Part shown: piece after piece, positions 1 through 7,765 of the stretch
How positions within the stretch are numbered: the first letter of the stretch is position 1
How the letters are laid out: the number at the start of each line of letters is the position of its first letter
Assembly: GCA_007131945.1 (NCBI GenBank)
Contig: SLPP01000317.1
Location: 1 to 29,588, forward strand
Length of the DNA stretch: 29,588 bases
Reading direction: 5' to 3'
Origin: Paracoccaceae bacterium
GTDB lineage: Bacteria; Pseudomonadota; Alphaproteobacteria; Rhodobacterales; Rhodobacteraceae
The notes under the pieces: generated by a model
What the model saw: the letters and a program-made list of their open reading frames with translations, nothing else
What the model was told of the DNA's origin: nothing
Databases searched by the model: none
Program-made: the position numbers and the translations under genes

Positions 1-684
1 CGGGGGCTGGGGGTGGCTGCGGCGGGGGCGGTGGTCGCCTTTGTGTCGCCGCTGTGTGCGCTGACGGTGGCGCTGTTTGCGGCGCGCAGCTTGCATCATG
101 CGGTTGTGATCCTGCTGATCGCCCCGGCGCTGGCGGTGGCCTTCGTCGGGCCGCTCTGTGCGCTGACGGTGGCGCTGTTTGCGGCGCGGACGGCGCATCA
201 CCTGGTTGTCCTGCTGGCGCTGGCACCGGCGCTCGCGGTCGCGTTTCCGTGGCGGCGGGCGCCGGTGGGCGGCGCCTTCGTGGCGCTCTCGGTGGCGTTG
301 TGGGCATGGCATCTGCCGGCGGTCTATGCGGCAGCCTGGGACAGCGCTGCAGTCTACTGGGCGTTGCAGGGGGCGCTGATCCTGCCGGGCTGGGCCTTCT
401 GGGCCGGCGTGCTGGCGCGACGGGAGAGCTTCGAGCGGGCGCTGGGGGCGGCGGGGATGGTCGCGGCTCTGGCCGGGCAAATGGGGCTGATCGGGGCGAT
501 CCTGGTGTTCGCGCCGGGGGTTCTCTATCCGGAGCACCTCGCCGGGACCGCAGCCTTCGGGCTGACTGCGCTGCAGGATCAGCAGCTTGCCGGGCTGGTG
601 ATGTGGGTGCCGGGGATGCTGCCGATGGCGCTGATCGCGGGCTGGCTGCTGCGGCGGGGCTGGGCGGGGCTGCCGGCACGATGA
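1..684 (+). CDS. CtaG-like cytochrome c oxidase assembly membrane protein, 5' partial, internal duplication
   Basis: The frame is open from the first base, so the true start is probably upstream; GTG at 13 is the first start codon inside the window. The protein is almost entirely hydrophobic, with about six to seven membrane helices, and ends with a further helix around MLPMALIAGWLL. The His-His-hydrophobic-APALAV pattern, the short length and the position before an oxidase subunit II gene fit the caa3-type CtaG assembly family, thought to help copper insertion into oxidase. A 34-codon segment (37-138) is repeated in frame directly after itself (139-240), with 27 of 34 residues identical, so the HH...APALAV segment occurs twice. 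The stop overlaps the next start (ATGA at 681). The family call is moderately sure; whether the duplicated protein works is unknown. Confidence 0.7.
   Translation, partial: RGLGVAAAGAVVAFVSPLCALTVALFAARSLHHAVVILLIAPALAVAFVGPLCALTVALFAARTAHHLVVLLALAPALAVAFPWRRAPVGGAFVALSVALWAWHLPAVYAAAWDSAAVYWALQGALILPGWAFWAGVLARRESFERALGAAGMVAALAGQMGLIGAILVFAPGVLYPEHLAGTAAFGLTALQDQQLAGLVMWVPGMLPMALIAGWLLRRGWAGLPAR
37..240 (+). repeat. In-frame 102-bp tandem duplication inside the CtaG-like gene
   Basis: Two consecutive 102-bp units, 37-138 and 139-240, encode 34-residue copies differing at about seven positions. Nucleotide identity is uneven: 49-86 and 151-188 differ at one base, while the second halves of the units differ at many. 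The unit length is a multiple of three, so the frame is kept and roughly one membrane helix plus its loop is added. Confidence 0.85.
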
Positions 685-1190
685 TTGCCGCCCTGAAGGC
701 CTTGCATATCGCCACCCTCGCGATCTGGTGCGCCGGATTGATCGCGCTGCCGGTGCTGATGCATGTCCATGGCCGACCCGAGCGGATGCGGACGCAGGCG
801 GGATACGCCGAATTCCGGCTGCTGGCGCATCGCGTCTATACCCGCGTCGTCACCCCCGCCGCCGTCATCGCCATCGCCGCCGGCTCCGTGCTGATCGTGC
901 TGCTGCGGCTGGTCGATCCGTGGATGCTGGCCGAGCTGGTGGCGGTGGCGGGGATGGTGCTGGTGCATGCCTGGCTGGGCCAGCTCGTGGCGCTGACGGG
1001 CGCGCGGGGCGGGCACTGGGCCATGCCCTCGCCGCTCATCGGGCTGGCGCTGGGGCTGCCGCTGATGGCGGCGGTGCTGTGGCTGGTCCTCGCCAAGCCC
1101 GACCTGTGGGCGCTGGCCGAGGCGCTGCCCCAGACCTTGCGCGAGCCTCAGGGGCGGTCGCTGCCCGATGCTGCCGTGCCGATCCGGTAA
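681..1190 (+). CDS. CopD-like small integral membrane protein
   Basis: 169 residues with about four membrane helices. The N-terminus (LKALHIATLAIWCAGLIALP) has the helix-with-histidine pattern of CopD/HemJ-like membrane proteins, and a second His-containing helix follows near residue 95 (LVHAWLGQ). Such proteins often accompany haem-copper oxidase genes. Role not provable: copper or haem handling is an inference from family and context. The ATG overlaps the CtaG-like stop (ATGA), implying translational coupling. The 3' end overlaps the 3' end of the convergent DUF2231 gene by 43 bp. Confidence 0.65.
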   Translation: MIAALKALHIATLAIWCAGLIALPVLMHVHGRPERMRTQAGYAEFRLLAHRVYTRVVTPAAVIAIAAGSVLIVLLRLVDPWMLAELVAVAGMVLVHAWLGQLVALTGARGGHWAMPSPLIGLALGLPLMAAVLWLVLAKPDLWALAEALPQTLREPQGRSLPDAAVPIR

Positions 1191-1672
1191 TCGAACACGA
1201 GCTTGCCGCCATGCCACCCCCTCACCCCCGTCAGCGCCACCGCCAGCACCGAGAGCATCAGGCCGAAGGGCAGCACCGCCTCCTCGACCGCGCCGATGCG
1301 CAGCACCCAGTTGGCGCCGAGGACCGACAGCAGCATGACCGCGAGGATGAAATGCGTCCAGCTGGCCGAGCGGTTGCGGATGCCGGGCACGATCAGCAAC
1401 TCGACGGTGCCGGTGATCCCGGCCACCACCCCCATCAGCACCGCGCCGAAGCTGGCCCAGGCCGCCGCTTCGGCCCAGAAGCCGCGGCCGGTCCACCAGT
1501 AGAGCAGATCCGCCCCCAGCACGCAGAAGGCCAGCGCAATGGGAAAGGCCACCAGCATGGCGTGCAGCGGATGGCCCGCAATGGCGATGGTCGACTCGGT
1601 GCTGTGCAGCTCGCGGTGCTCCTCGACCGGGTCGCGCAGCTCGGGCTTGCGGGGGGCGTCGAGATCGGTCAT
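1148..1672 (-). CDS. DUF2231-type membrane protein
   Basis: 174 residues. A hydrophilic N-terminal 35 residues is followed by IAGHPLHAMLVAFPIALAF, the HP-H motif that opens DUF2231 proteins, and then by four hydrophobic segments. The start was chosen at 1672 because GAGGAG lies about 7 nt upstream; longer readings of the frame run into the oxidase subunit II gene in the other strand. Function unknown; homologues commonly sit beside haem-copper oxidase genes, as here. It is divergent from subunit II and convergent with the CopD-like gene. Confidence 0.75.
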   Translation of the reverse strand: MTDLDAPRKPELRDPVEEHRELHSTESTIAIAGHPLHAMLVAFPIALAFCVLGADLLYWWTGRGFWAEAAAWASFGAVLMGVVAGITGTVELLIVPGIRNRSASWTHFILAVMLLSVLGANWVLRIGAVEEAVLPFGLMLSVLAVALTGVRGWHGGKLVFDYRIGTAASGSDRP

Positions 1673-1675
1673 CGG

Positions 1676-2404
1676 GTGGCTCCTCGGGGCGGTCGGCTGC
1701 CCGAACGGGAACGCCCGAGACGGCGGCCGGTTCCGCGCCTCGGCATCGCTGCGGGGATGGTGGTCGGGCTCGCAGGCTGCGGCGGGCCGCTCTCGACGCT
1801 GGATCCGGCGGGGCCGGCGGCGGGCGAGATCGCGCTCCTGTGGTGGGCGATGCTGGCGGGCGCGGCGGCGCTGACGCTGATGGTGCTGGGGCTGGTGGCG
1901 CTGGGCTTCGGCCGGCCGCGGCCGGTGCGCGAGGGGCGCTGGACGCTGGCGCTGGGGCTGTGGTTCTCGCTGGCGGTGCTGACGGCGCTGCTGGCAGTGG
2001 GGGTATGGGTGGGCGAGCGGCTGCTGCCGCGGGGCGATGCGGTAACGGTCGAGGCCCATGCCTATCAGTGGGGCTGGCGGTTCAGCCATCCCGGTCCGGA
2101 GGGGGCGGTCGAGACCGAGGGCACGCTGCACATCCCTGCCGGCCAGCCGGTGGAGGTGGTGGTGACCAGCGCCGATGTGATCCACGCCTTCTGGGTGCCG
2201 CGGCTGGCCGGCAAGATCGACGCCATCCCGGGTCGCGAGAACCGGTTGCGCATCGAGGCCGCCGCGCCGGGCCGCTACGCCGGCACCTGTGCCGAGTTCT
2301 GCGGGCTGGGCCATGCGGTGATGCGCTTCACCGTCGTCGCCCAACCGGCCGAGGACTGGGCCGCGGCGCTCGGGGCGGAACAGGACAGCGAGGCCGAGGA
2401 ATGA
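1676..2404 (+). CDS. coxB: Cytochrome c oxidase subunit II (CuA domain, lipoprotein type)
   Basis: The N-terminus has an arginine-rich stretch, a hydrophobic segment and a lipobox ending LAGC, then two membrane helices and a periplasmic cupredoxin domain. All CuA ligands are visible: His170 in DVIHAFWVP, then C205-AE-F-C209-GLG-H213-AVM216. The aromatic electron-entry patch appears as YQWGWRF. The subunit passes electrons from cytochrome c to subunit I in the membrane. The start is uncertain: GTG at 1676 gives a proper charged signal-peptide n-region, whereas ATG at 1757 would leave only about eight residues before the lipobox cysteine. The gene overlaps the subunit I start by ATGA, but subunit I is broken, so this product probably has no partner encoded here. 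Confidence 0.9.
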   Translation: MAPRGGRLPERERPRRRPVPRLGIAAGMVVGLAGCGGPLSTLDPAGPAAGEIALLWWAMLAGAAALTLMVLGLVALGFGRPRPVREGRWTLALGLWFSLAVLTALLAVGVWVGERLLPRGDAVTVEAHAYQWGWRFSHPGPEGAVETEGTLHIPAGQPVEVVVTSADVIHAFWVPRLAGKIDAIPGRENRLRIEAAAPGRYAGTCAEFCGLGHAVMRFTVVAQPAEDWAAALGAEQDSEAEE

Positions 2405-2496
2405 CCGACATCCCCGCGCGTGCCGCCGAAGGGGCCGAGACCCTCGACATCCCCCGGAGGGGACGGGTCTGGGGTCGAACGTTCTCTTGCCCCTAA
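2401..2496 (+). pseudogene. coxA: Truncated start of cytochrome c oxidase subunit I gene
   Basis: An ATG overlapping the coxB stop opens a frame whose first 18 residues (MTDIPARAAEGAETLDIP) look like the hydrophilic N-terminus of the subunit I that normally follows coxB. After about base 2455 the translation turns into arginine-rich non-homologous sequence and stops at 2494-2496 after 31 residues. None of the membrane helices or haem ligands of subunit I follow. The rest of the gene was lost or moved by a recombination event whose breakpoint lies near 2450-2460; a mis-joined assembly would look the same. Confidence 0.75.
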
Positions 2497-2558
2497 GCGA
2501 TTGAGATCGCTACATCAGTCAACCGTCCGAGCATTTATTCGTCCCAATCGCGACAGGT
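2456..2558. other. Junction sequence between two truncated genes
   Basis: About 100 bp separate the last oxidase-like codons from the first thiolase-like codons and match neither family. The stretch is less GC-rich than its surroundings and contains a perfect 6-bp inverted repeat, AGCGAT-TGAG-ATCGCT, at 2496-2511. It could be the remnant of a mobile element end, but no transposase or terminal repeat pair is present. Confidence 0.5.
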
Positions 2559-3303
2559 GATCGCGGCGCAATATGGCGTCGAGTCGATGCCCGAGACCGG
2601 GGAGAACGTAGCCGAGGACTTCGCCATCAGCCGCGTTGATCAGGACGCCATGGCGCTGCGGTCGCAGCAACGCGCCGCCGCCGCGCAGAAAAACGGGCGG
2701 CTGGCGAGGGAGATCGTGCCGGTCGCGGTGCCGCAGCGCCGGGGCGAAGCAAGGATGGTCACGACCGACGAGCATCCGCGCGAAACCTCGGTCGAACAAC
2801 TGGCGAAGCTGCCCACCCCGTTCCGCGCGGGCGGCACCGTGACCGCAGGCAATGCCTCGGGCGTCAACGACGGGGCGGCGACGCTTGTACTTGCCACGCT
2901 GGAGGCCGCACGGCGGCACGGTCTGATCCCGATTGCCCGAGTGCTCGGTGGGGCGACGGCAGGGGTCGCGCCACGCATCATGGGGTTCGGGCCGGCGCCG
3001 GCGGCGCGGCGGCTCATGGCACGGCTCGGGCTTGAGCAGAACGATTTCGACGTGATCGAACTGAACGAGGCATTTGCGTCGCAGGGGCTCGCCACGCTGC
3101 GTGATCTCGGCATTTCCGATGACGATCCCCGCGTGAACGCCAATGGCGGGGCGATCGCCCTGGGGCACCCGCTGGGTATGTCGGGCGCGCGCATCACCGG
3201 CACCGCGGCGCTGGAACTGGCCCTTGGCGGCGGGCGGCGCGCGCTGAGCATGATGTGCATCGGTGTGGGGCAGGGGATCGCCATCGCGCTGGAGCGAGCC
3301 TGA
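2557..3303 (+). pseudogene. 3' fragment of an acetyl-CoA acyltransferase (PcaF-like thiolase)
   Basis: The translation matches the C-terminal two thirds of a beta-ketoadipyl-CoA/acetyl-CoA thiolase from the region QYGVESMPETGENVA onward. It contains TAGNASGVNDGAA, VIELNEAFASQGLA, the His loop GGAIALGHPLGMSGAR and the C-terminal Cys loop MMCIGVGQGIA. About 150 N-terminal residues, including the acyl-accepting nucleophilic cysteine near residue 90 of the family, are absent, and the upstream frame back to 2497 shows no thiolase similarity. A GTG exists at 2557, but no working thiolase could be made. The fragment is probably the edge of the catabolic segment that now adjoins the broken oxidase locus. 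Its own reading frame is intact, so the truncation may be recent. Confidence 0.85.
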
Positions 3304-3473
3304 CCGGACAGTGCGCACTCCGCGCGCGACGGCATAAGATGTCGAGTCGGGCGAGTTTTCGGTACCCATGCGCGATGGACCTTCCGCCCGACATTTCCTA
3401 GCATTGGCAAACGCGCACCGACTCCGCAAGGAAAGCGCAACGATCACCGAACAGGGAGCCCCGGGAACCGCCC

Positions 3474-4337
3474 ATGCACTATGTATCACCAACCACCACG
3501 GACGAAGCCGTCCGGATTCTTTCGTCCGCGCCGGGTGCGTGCAGGATCGTGGCCGGCGGGACCGACCTGCTGGTTCAGATGCGCTCGGGAATGCCCGAGG
3601 CTGATACGCTTCTGGATATCAAGCGTATCGGCGGGCTACGCGAGATCGCCCGCGACGATGGCGGGTGGCGCATCGGGGCTGCAGTCAGCGGGGCGGAACT
3701 GGGCGAGCACGCCGAACTGGTCGGCGAATGGCCGGGGGTGGTCGAGGCCGTCAACCTGATCGGGTCCACCCAGATTCAGGGCCGGGCGACGATGGCGGGC
3801 AACCTGTGCAATGCCTCGCCGGCTGCCGACAGCGTGCCCGCATTGGTCGCCGCCAACGCGGTCGTGCGGGTCGTTGGCCCTGAGGGGGTGCGCGACGTCC
3901 CCGTGCTCGATATTCCCGCCGGGCCGGGCAAGACCACGCTGAAGCGGGGTGAATTCGTCTCCTCGATCTATCTTCCCGCGAAGACCGGGCAAAGCGGCGA
4001 TGCCTATCTGCGCTTCATCCCGCGCACCGAGATGGACATCGCCGTGGTCGGATGCGCGGTCTGGCTTGCCTTCGACGCCGCGGGAACCTGCACCGAGGCA
4101 CGTGTTGCGCTGGGGGCGGTCGGTCCGAAGGTCATTCTGGCCGAGGAGGCCGCGCGGGCGCTGGTGGGCACGCGGATTGACGAGCCCGCGCTCGATGCCC
4201 TTGTCGCCGCCTGTTCGGCCGCCGCGCGCCCCATCGCCGACAAGCGCGGCACAGTCGCATTCCGCACCCATGTCGCCGGTGTTCTGGCACGCCGCGCCGC
4301 CCTGATCGCAAAGAACCGTGCCGGAGGTGCAGCATGA
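3474..4337 (+). CDS. Xanthine-dehydrogenase/CO-dehydrogenase family FAD subunit (medium)
   Basis: 287 residues, the usual length. The N-terminal half is a molybdopterin-dehydrogenase FAD-binding domain with AGGTDLL (residues 27-33) and a second flavin loop around residue 105 (ATMAGNLCNASPAADS), where the common TIGGN is replaced by TMAGN. A C-terminal CO-dehydrogenase-flavoprotein domain follows from about residue 175. The subunit would pass electrons from the iron-sulfur subunit to an external acceptor in the cytoplasm. GGGAA lies 6 nt before the ATG. The gene is first of a plus-strand operon and overlaps the next start by ATGA. The substrate is not identifiable. Confidence 0.9.
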   Translation: MHYVSPTTTDEAVRILSSAPGACRIVAGGTDLLVQMRSGMPEADTLLDIKRIGGLREIARDDGGWRIGAAVSGAELGEHAELVGEWPGVVEAVNLIGSTQIQGRATMAGNLCNASPAADSVPALVAANAVVRVVGPEGVRDVPVLDIPAGPGKTTLKRGEFVSSIYLPAKTGQSGDAYLRFIPRTEMDIAVVGCAVWLAFDAAGTCTEARVALGAVGPKVILAEEAARALVGTRIDEPALDALVAACSAAARPIADKRGTVAFRTHVAGVLARRAALIAKNRAGGAA

Positions 4338-4813
4338 GCAGGATCCACGTCACCACTACCATTAACGGCGAGGCTGCCGAGTTCCTCTGCGACGCGGGCG
4401 AGACCCTGCTCGATGTCCTGCGCGACCGGTTGGGCCTGACCGGCTCGAAGGAAGGCTGCGGCACCGGTGATTGCGGTGCCTGCTCGGTCGTGCTGGATGG
4501 CAGGCTGGTCTGCGCCTGCCTCGTGCTCGGGGCCGAGGCCGAGGGGCGCACGGTCGGGACCATCGAGGGCATGACCACCGGAGAGGCCCTTCACCCCCTG
4601 CAGCGCAAGTTTCTGGAACACGCGGCCCTGCAATGCGGCATCTGCACACCCGGATTCCTGGTGGCCGCCAAGGCGCTTCTCGAGCGCACCCCCGACCCCA
4701 CCGAGGAAGAGGCGCGCTACTGGCTGGCGGGCAACCTGTGCCGCTGCACCGGATACGACAAGATCATTCGCGCCGTGCTCGACGCGGCAGCCGAGATGCG
4801 GGAGGCTCACTGA
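4334..4813 (+). CDS. Xanthine-dehydrogenase family 2Fe-2S subunit (small)
   Basis: 159 residues, full length. The N-terminal plant-type ferredoxin domain has cysteines 42, 47, 50 and 62 (C-x4-C-x2-C-x11-C). The C-terminal [2Fe-2S]-binding domain has C101-GI-C104 and C136-R-C138, the pattern that carries the cluster nearest the molybdenum cofactor. All eight ligands are present, so both clusters should form. It links the molybdenum subunit to the FAD subunit. Start and stop overlap both neighbours by ATGA, so the three subunits are translationally coupled. Confidence 0.93.
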   Translation: MSRIHVTTTINGEAAEFLCDAGETLLDVLRDRLGLTGSKEGCGTGDCGACSVVLDGRLVCACLVLGAEAEGRTVGTIEGMTTGEALHPLQRKFLEHAALQCGICTPGFLVAAKALLERTPDPTEEEARYWLAGNLCRCTGYDKIIRAVLDAAAEMREAH

Positions 4814-7059
4814 TGGCACTGGACAGCAAGACAGAAGCGCGCAAATTCAAGATCGTCGGCACCCGCCCGCTGCGACCCGACGGTATCGACAAGGTCACTG
4901 GCCGCGCGCGATTCGGAGCGGACATGTCAGCGCCGGGGATGCTGGTGGGTCTGATCCTGCGCAGCCCCCATCCCCACGCGCGGATCAGGTCGATCGACAC
5001 CACCCGGGCCGAGTCGATGGAGGGCGTCCATGCCGTCGTGACCCGCGCCGATTTTCCCGCCTTTGTGGAGGACGAGGCGCTTGCCGATGTCCTCGACAAC
5101 TGCATGGCCGGGGAGAAGGCGTTGTATGATGGCCACGCGGTGGCTGCCGTTGCCGCCACTTCAGGCGCGGTGGCCCGCGCGGCGCTCAAGCTGATCGAGG
5201 TCGAATACGAGTTGCTTGCGCATGTCACCGATGTCGATGAGGCGATGCGCCCCGATGCGCCGGCCCTGCACGAGGATCGCGCGGATGAGACCGTGCCTGC
5301 GGGCATGTCAGACAATGTCATGGCGCGGCACGAGTTCGGCCATGGCGATATCGACGCCGGGTTTGCAAAAGCCGACCGGGTGCTGGAGCGCGGCTACCGC
5401 ACCGAGGCCACGCATCAGGGCTATATCGAGCCGCATGCCTGCCTTGCCACATTCGGCAGCGACGGGCAGGCGGACCTCTGGTGCTGCACGCAGGGCCATT
5501 ACATGGTGCGCAACACCTGCGCTGCGATCCTCGGCATGGAGCAGGGTCGCCTGCGCGTCACCGCATCGGAGATCGGCGGCGGGTTCGGCGGCAAGACGAC
5601 AGTGTTTCTGGAGCCCGTCGCGCTGATGCTGTCGAAGAAGGCCGGCCGTCCGGTCAAGATGGTGATGGGCCGCGCCGAGGTGTTCCGCGCGACGGGCCCC
5701 ACGGCATCAAGCTCCATCGACGTGCGCATCGGCATGGCGAAGGACGGGCGCATCACCGCAGGCTTCGCCGAATTGCGCTATCAGGGGGGCGCCTACCCCG
5801 GCTCGCCGGTCGACATGGGGTCGATGTCGGCCTTCGCGCCCTACGATCTGGAGCATGTGAAGACCGTCGGCTGGGACGTCGTGACCAACCGCCCCAAACA
5901 GGCCGCCTACCGCGCGCCGGGCGCGCCGATGGCAGCCTTTGCCGTCGAGAGCGCGATTGACGAACTGGCGCGCGAGCTTGGGCTCGACCCGCTGGAGGTG
6001 CGGCTGAAGAACGCCGCGCGCGAAGGCACGCGCGCCTCCTATGGCCCGACCTTCCCGGCCATCGGGCTGGAGGCGACGCTGCGCAAGGCGAAGGATCATC
6101 CCCACTGGTCTGCGCCGCTCGGCCCCAATCAGGGGCGGGGCGTGGCCTGCGGGTTCTGGTTCAATTTCGGGGGCGATACCTGCGTGAGCCTGAACATCAC
6201 GCCCGACGGCACGGTTACCGTGTCCGAGGGCAACCCGGATATCGGCGGCTCGCGTGCCTCCATGTCGATGATGGCCGCCGAGGAACTGGGTATTCCCTAC
6301 GAGAAGGTCCGCACGATCATCGCCGATACCGGCGCGCTCGGCCAGAACGATGTGACCGACGGCAGCCGCGTGACCTTCGCGGTCGGCCTGGCCACCATCG
6401 AGGCCGCACGCGCCGCCAAGCGCGAGATGTGCAAGCGCGCTGCGCGCATCTGGGAGATCGAGGAGGATGCCGTCGTCTGGGAGGATGGCGCGGCACGACC
6501 GGCGGGGCCGAACGCCGGCAAGCACCCGCCCATGAGCCTGGCCGAGATCGCGGCCGTTGCCACCAATACCGGCGGCCCCATCGCCGGGCATTGCGAAGTC
6601 AATGCCGAGGGCGCGGGCGTCAGCTTCGCCACCCATATGGTCGATACTGAGGTGGACCCGGAGACCGGCGCCGTGAAGATCCTGCGCTACACGGTCTTTC
6701 AGGACGCGGGAAAGGCGGTCCACCCGGCCTATGTGGAGGGCCAGTTCCAGGGCGGCGCGGTGCAGGGGATCGGCTGGGCGCTGAACGAGGAATACATCTA
6801 TGGCGAGGACGGGCGCCTGCAGAATGCCGGGTTTCTCGACTATCGCATCCCTGTCGCTTCTGACCTGCCGATGATCGACACCGTGATCCTCGAGATCCCC
6901 AACCCGGGCCATCCCTACGGGGTGCGCGGCGTCGGCGAGACCTCGATCGTCCCGCCACTCGCGGCGGTCGCCAATGCGGTTTCCCATGCCGCGGGCGTGC
7001 GCCTCACGCATTTGCCGATATCGCCGCCCCGGCTACTGGCCGCGATCGGGGCGAAGTAG
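4813..7059 (+). CDS. Xanthine-dehydrogenase family molybdopterin-binding subunit (large)
   Basis: 748 residues. The a/b hammerhead domain comes first (GIDKVTGRARFGADM, then LRSPHPHARI), followed by the molybdopterin-binding domain with CTQGHYMVRN, GGGFGGK (residues 255-261), AYRAPGAP and, near the end, RGVGETSIVP with the catalytic Glu709. These features mean water-derived hydroxylation of a C-H bond, typically in an aldehyde or N-heterocycle. The form I CO-dehydrogenase loop AYRCSFR is absent, so it is not that enzyme. The common cofactor-contact motif D-I-G-Q-G reads NPDIGGSRAS here, a variant I believe is shared by a subfamily. The ATG at 4813 overlaps the previous stop. Possible substrates include a heteroaromatic betaine or an aldehyde from the nearby demethylation genes; this is inference only. 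Confidence 0.92.
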   Translation: MALDSKTEARKFKIVGTRPLRPDGIDKVTGRARFGADMSAPGMLVGLILRSPHPHARIRSIDTTRAESMEGVHAVVTRADFPAFVEDEALADVLDNCMAGEKALYDGHAVAAVAATSGAVARAALKLIEVEYELLAHVTDVDEAMRPDAPALHEDRADETVPAGMSDNVMARHEFGHGDIDAGFAKADRVLERGYRTEATHQGYIEPHACLATFGSDGQADLWCCTQGHYMVRNTCAAILGMEQGRLRVTASEIGGGFGGKTTVFLEPVALMLSKKAGRPVKMVMGRAEVFRATGPTASSSIDVRIGMAKDGRITAGFAELRYQGGAYPGSPVDMGSMSAFAPYDLEHVKTVGWDVVTNRPKQAAYRAPGAPMAAFAVESAIDELARELGLDPLEVRLKNAAREGTRASYGPTFPAIGLEATLRKAKDHPHWSAPLGPNQGRGVACGFWFNFGGDTCVSLNITPDGTVTVSEGNPDIGGSRASMSMMAAEELGIPYEKVRTIIADTGALGQNDVTDGSRVTFAVGLATIEAARAAKREMCKRAARIWEIEEDAVVWEDGAARPAGPNAGKHPPMSLAEIAAVATNTGGPIAGHCEVNAEGAGVSFATHMVDTEVDPETGAVKILRYTVFQDAGKAVHPAYVEGQFQGGAVQGIGWALNEEYIYGEDGRLQNAGFLDYRIPVASDLPMIDTVILEIPNPGHPYGVRGVGETSIVPPLAAVANAVSHAAGVRLTHLPISPPRLLAAIGAK

Positions 7060-7068
7060 GGGGGGCGC

Positions 7069-7314
7069 GTGGTACGGGTGCGGCTATGGGGCTCGCTCGC
7101 GGCGGCCATCGGCGGCCAGACCGAGATCGAGGTCGAGGCCGGGACGCTGCGCGAGTTGCTGGACACGTTGGCGCGGGACTACCCCGCGCTGCAACCGCAG
7201 CTTGAACGCGGTGTATCGGTGGCGATCGACGGGGTGATCTACAACGACGACTGGTTCACCCCGATCCGGCCCGACAGCGAGGTGGTGCTTCTCGCGCGTC
7301 TGAAGGGCGGATAG
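7069..7314 (+). CDS. MoaD/ThiS-family sulfur carrier protein
   Basis: 81 residues with a beta-grasp pattern (MVRVRLWGSLAAAIGG, then VEAGTLRELLDTLARDYP) and the C-terminal diglycine LKGG needed for adenylation and thiocarboxylate formation. It starts with GTG 9 nt after the large-subunit stop, with a G-rich stretch as possible ribosome site. As last gene of a molybdenum-enzyme operon it may supply sulfur for molybdopterin synthesis or for a modification of this enzyme. No activating MoeB or MoaE gene is nearby, so it would rely on enzymes encoded elsewhere. The C-terminal GG makes the family call fairly safe. Confidence 0.85.
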   Translation: MVRVRLWGSLAAAIGGQTEIEVEAGTLRELLDTLARDYPALQPQLERGVSVAIDGVIYNDDWFTPIRPDSEVVLLARLKGG

Positions 7315-7361
7315 GGGGACGTACAGGCCGATCGGATTCACTGTCCAGCCGCAACAGCATG

Positions 7362-7417
7362 GGCAGCGCCGACCACCCGCCAGGAAAATTCTCTTGCGCC
7401 CATGGTCGGGCGCTGCC
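7362..7417. repeat. Long imperfect inverted repeat between convergent operons
   Basis: GGCAGCGCCGACCA (7362-7375) pairs with TGGTCGGGCGCTGCC (7403-7417) with one bulged base and a loop of about 27 nt. It lies between the MoaD-like gene and the convergent small exported-protein gene. It could act in termination for either direction, but no T-run follows on either strand. Confidence 0.5.
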
Positions 7418-7479
7418 GGTGTTTGCGGCGCGTTCATGCAGCAATGGTTTCAGGCTGTGCCGCCGTCGCCGCCTTTTGG

Positions 7480-7761
7480 TCACTCGCTGGCAGGCGGCAG
7501 CAGGCCCGGCGTCGAATCCGGTGCCTCGGTCGGGGGTTCCGGGCAATGCCCGACGCCCGCACCCTCTGCTTCTTCGGGCACGCAATTCTCCTGGTTGCGC
7601 GTACGCCGGGACTGCTGGAGGGCCTGCAGGCTCTGATGTCGAGCCGTGCAGCTCTGGCATTCCCAGCTCCCGTCGTCGCCTTCTGGCCCCTCAGCCGCGA
7701 CCGGCAGCGCCCATATCAGCGCGAGCGGCGCGGCGAACAGCAAGGCACGGAACCGCGTCAT
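7480..7761 (-). CDS. Small exported Cys-containing protein of unknown function
   Basis: 93 residues. A clear signal peptide (MTRFRALLFAAPLALIWALPVAA) with a likely cut after Ala23 is followed by an acidic, proline-rich mature part with four cysteines (35, 38, 60, 73), the first two as WECQSC. No family was recognised. The start lies 4 nt after the stop of the ferritin-like gene, so it should be the last gene of the minus-strand operon. The CxxC could bind a metal or form a disulfide; this is a guess from spacing only. Confidence 0.6.
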   Translation of the reverse strand: MTRFRALLFAAPLALIWALPVAAEGPEGDDGSWECQSCTARHQSLQALQQSRRTRNQENCVPEEAEGAGVGHCPEPPTEAPDSTPGLLPPASE

Positions 7762-7765
7762 GCCG

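Noticed and set aside
2496..2511. AGCGAT-TGAG-ATCGCT as a possible insertion-sequence end
   Set aside because: No partner terminal repeat, target duplication or transposase is present, so I list it only as part of the junction sequence.
3346..3392. GTCGGGCG paired with CGCCCGAC before the FAD-subunit gene
   Set aside because: Only 8 bp arms with a 31-nt loop in very GC-rich DNA; such a pair is expected by chance.
3368..3604. A 78-codon plus-strand frame starting before the FAD-subunit gene
   Set aside because: It runs into the FAD-subunit gene in another frame, has no ribosome site and shows no family features; the 170-bp gap is more likely promoter DNA.
5707..7011. A 434-codon minus-strand open frame inside the molybdenum subunit gene
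   Set aside because: The sense gene has complete family motifs; the antisense translation shows none.
4813..7059. Naming the large subunit as CO dehydrogenase CoxL
   Set aside because: The form I active-site loop AYRCSFR is absent (AYRAPGAP instead), so a general xanthine-dehydrogenase-family call is safer.
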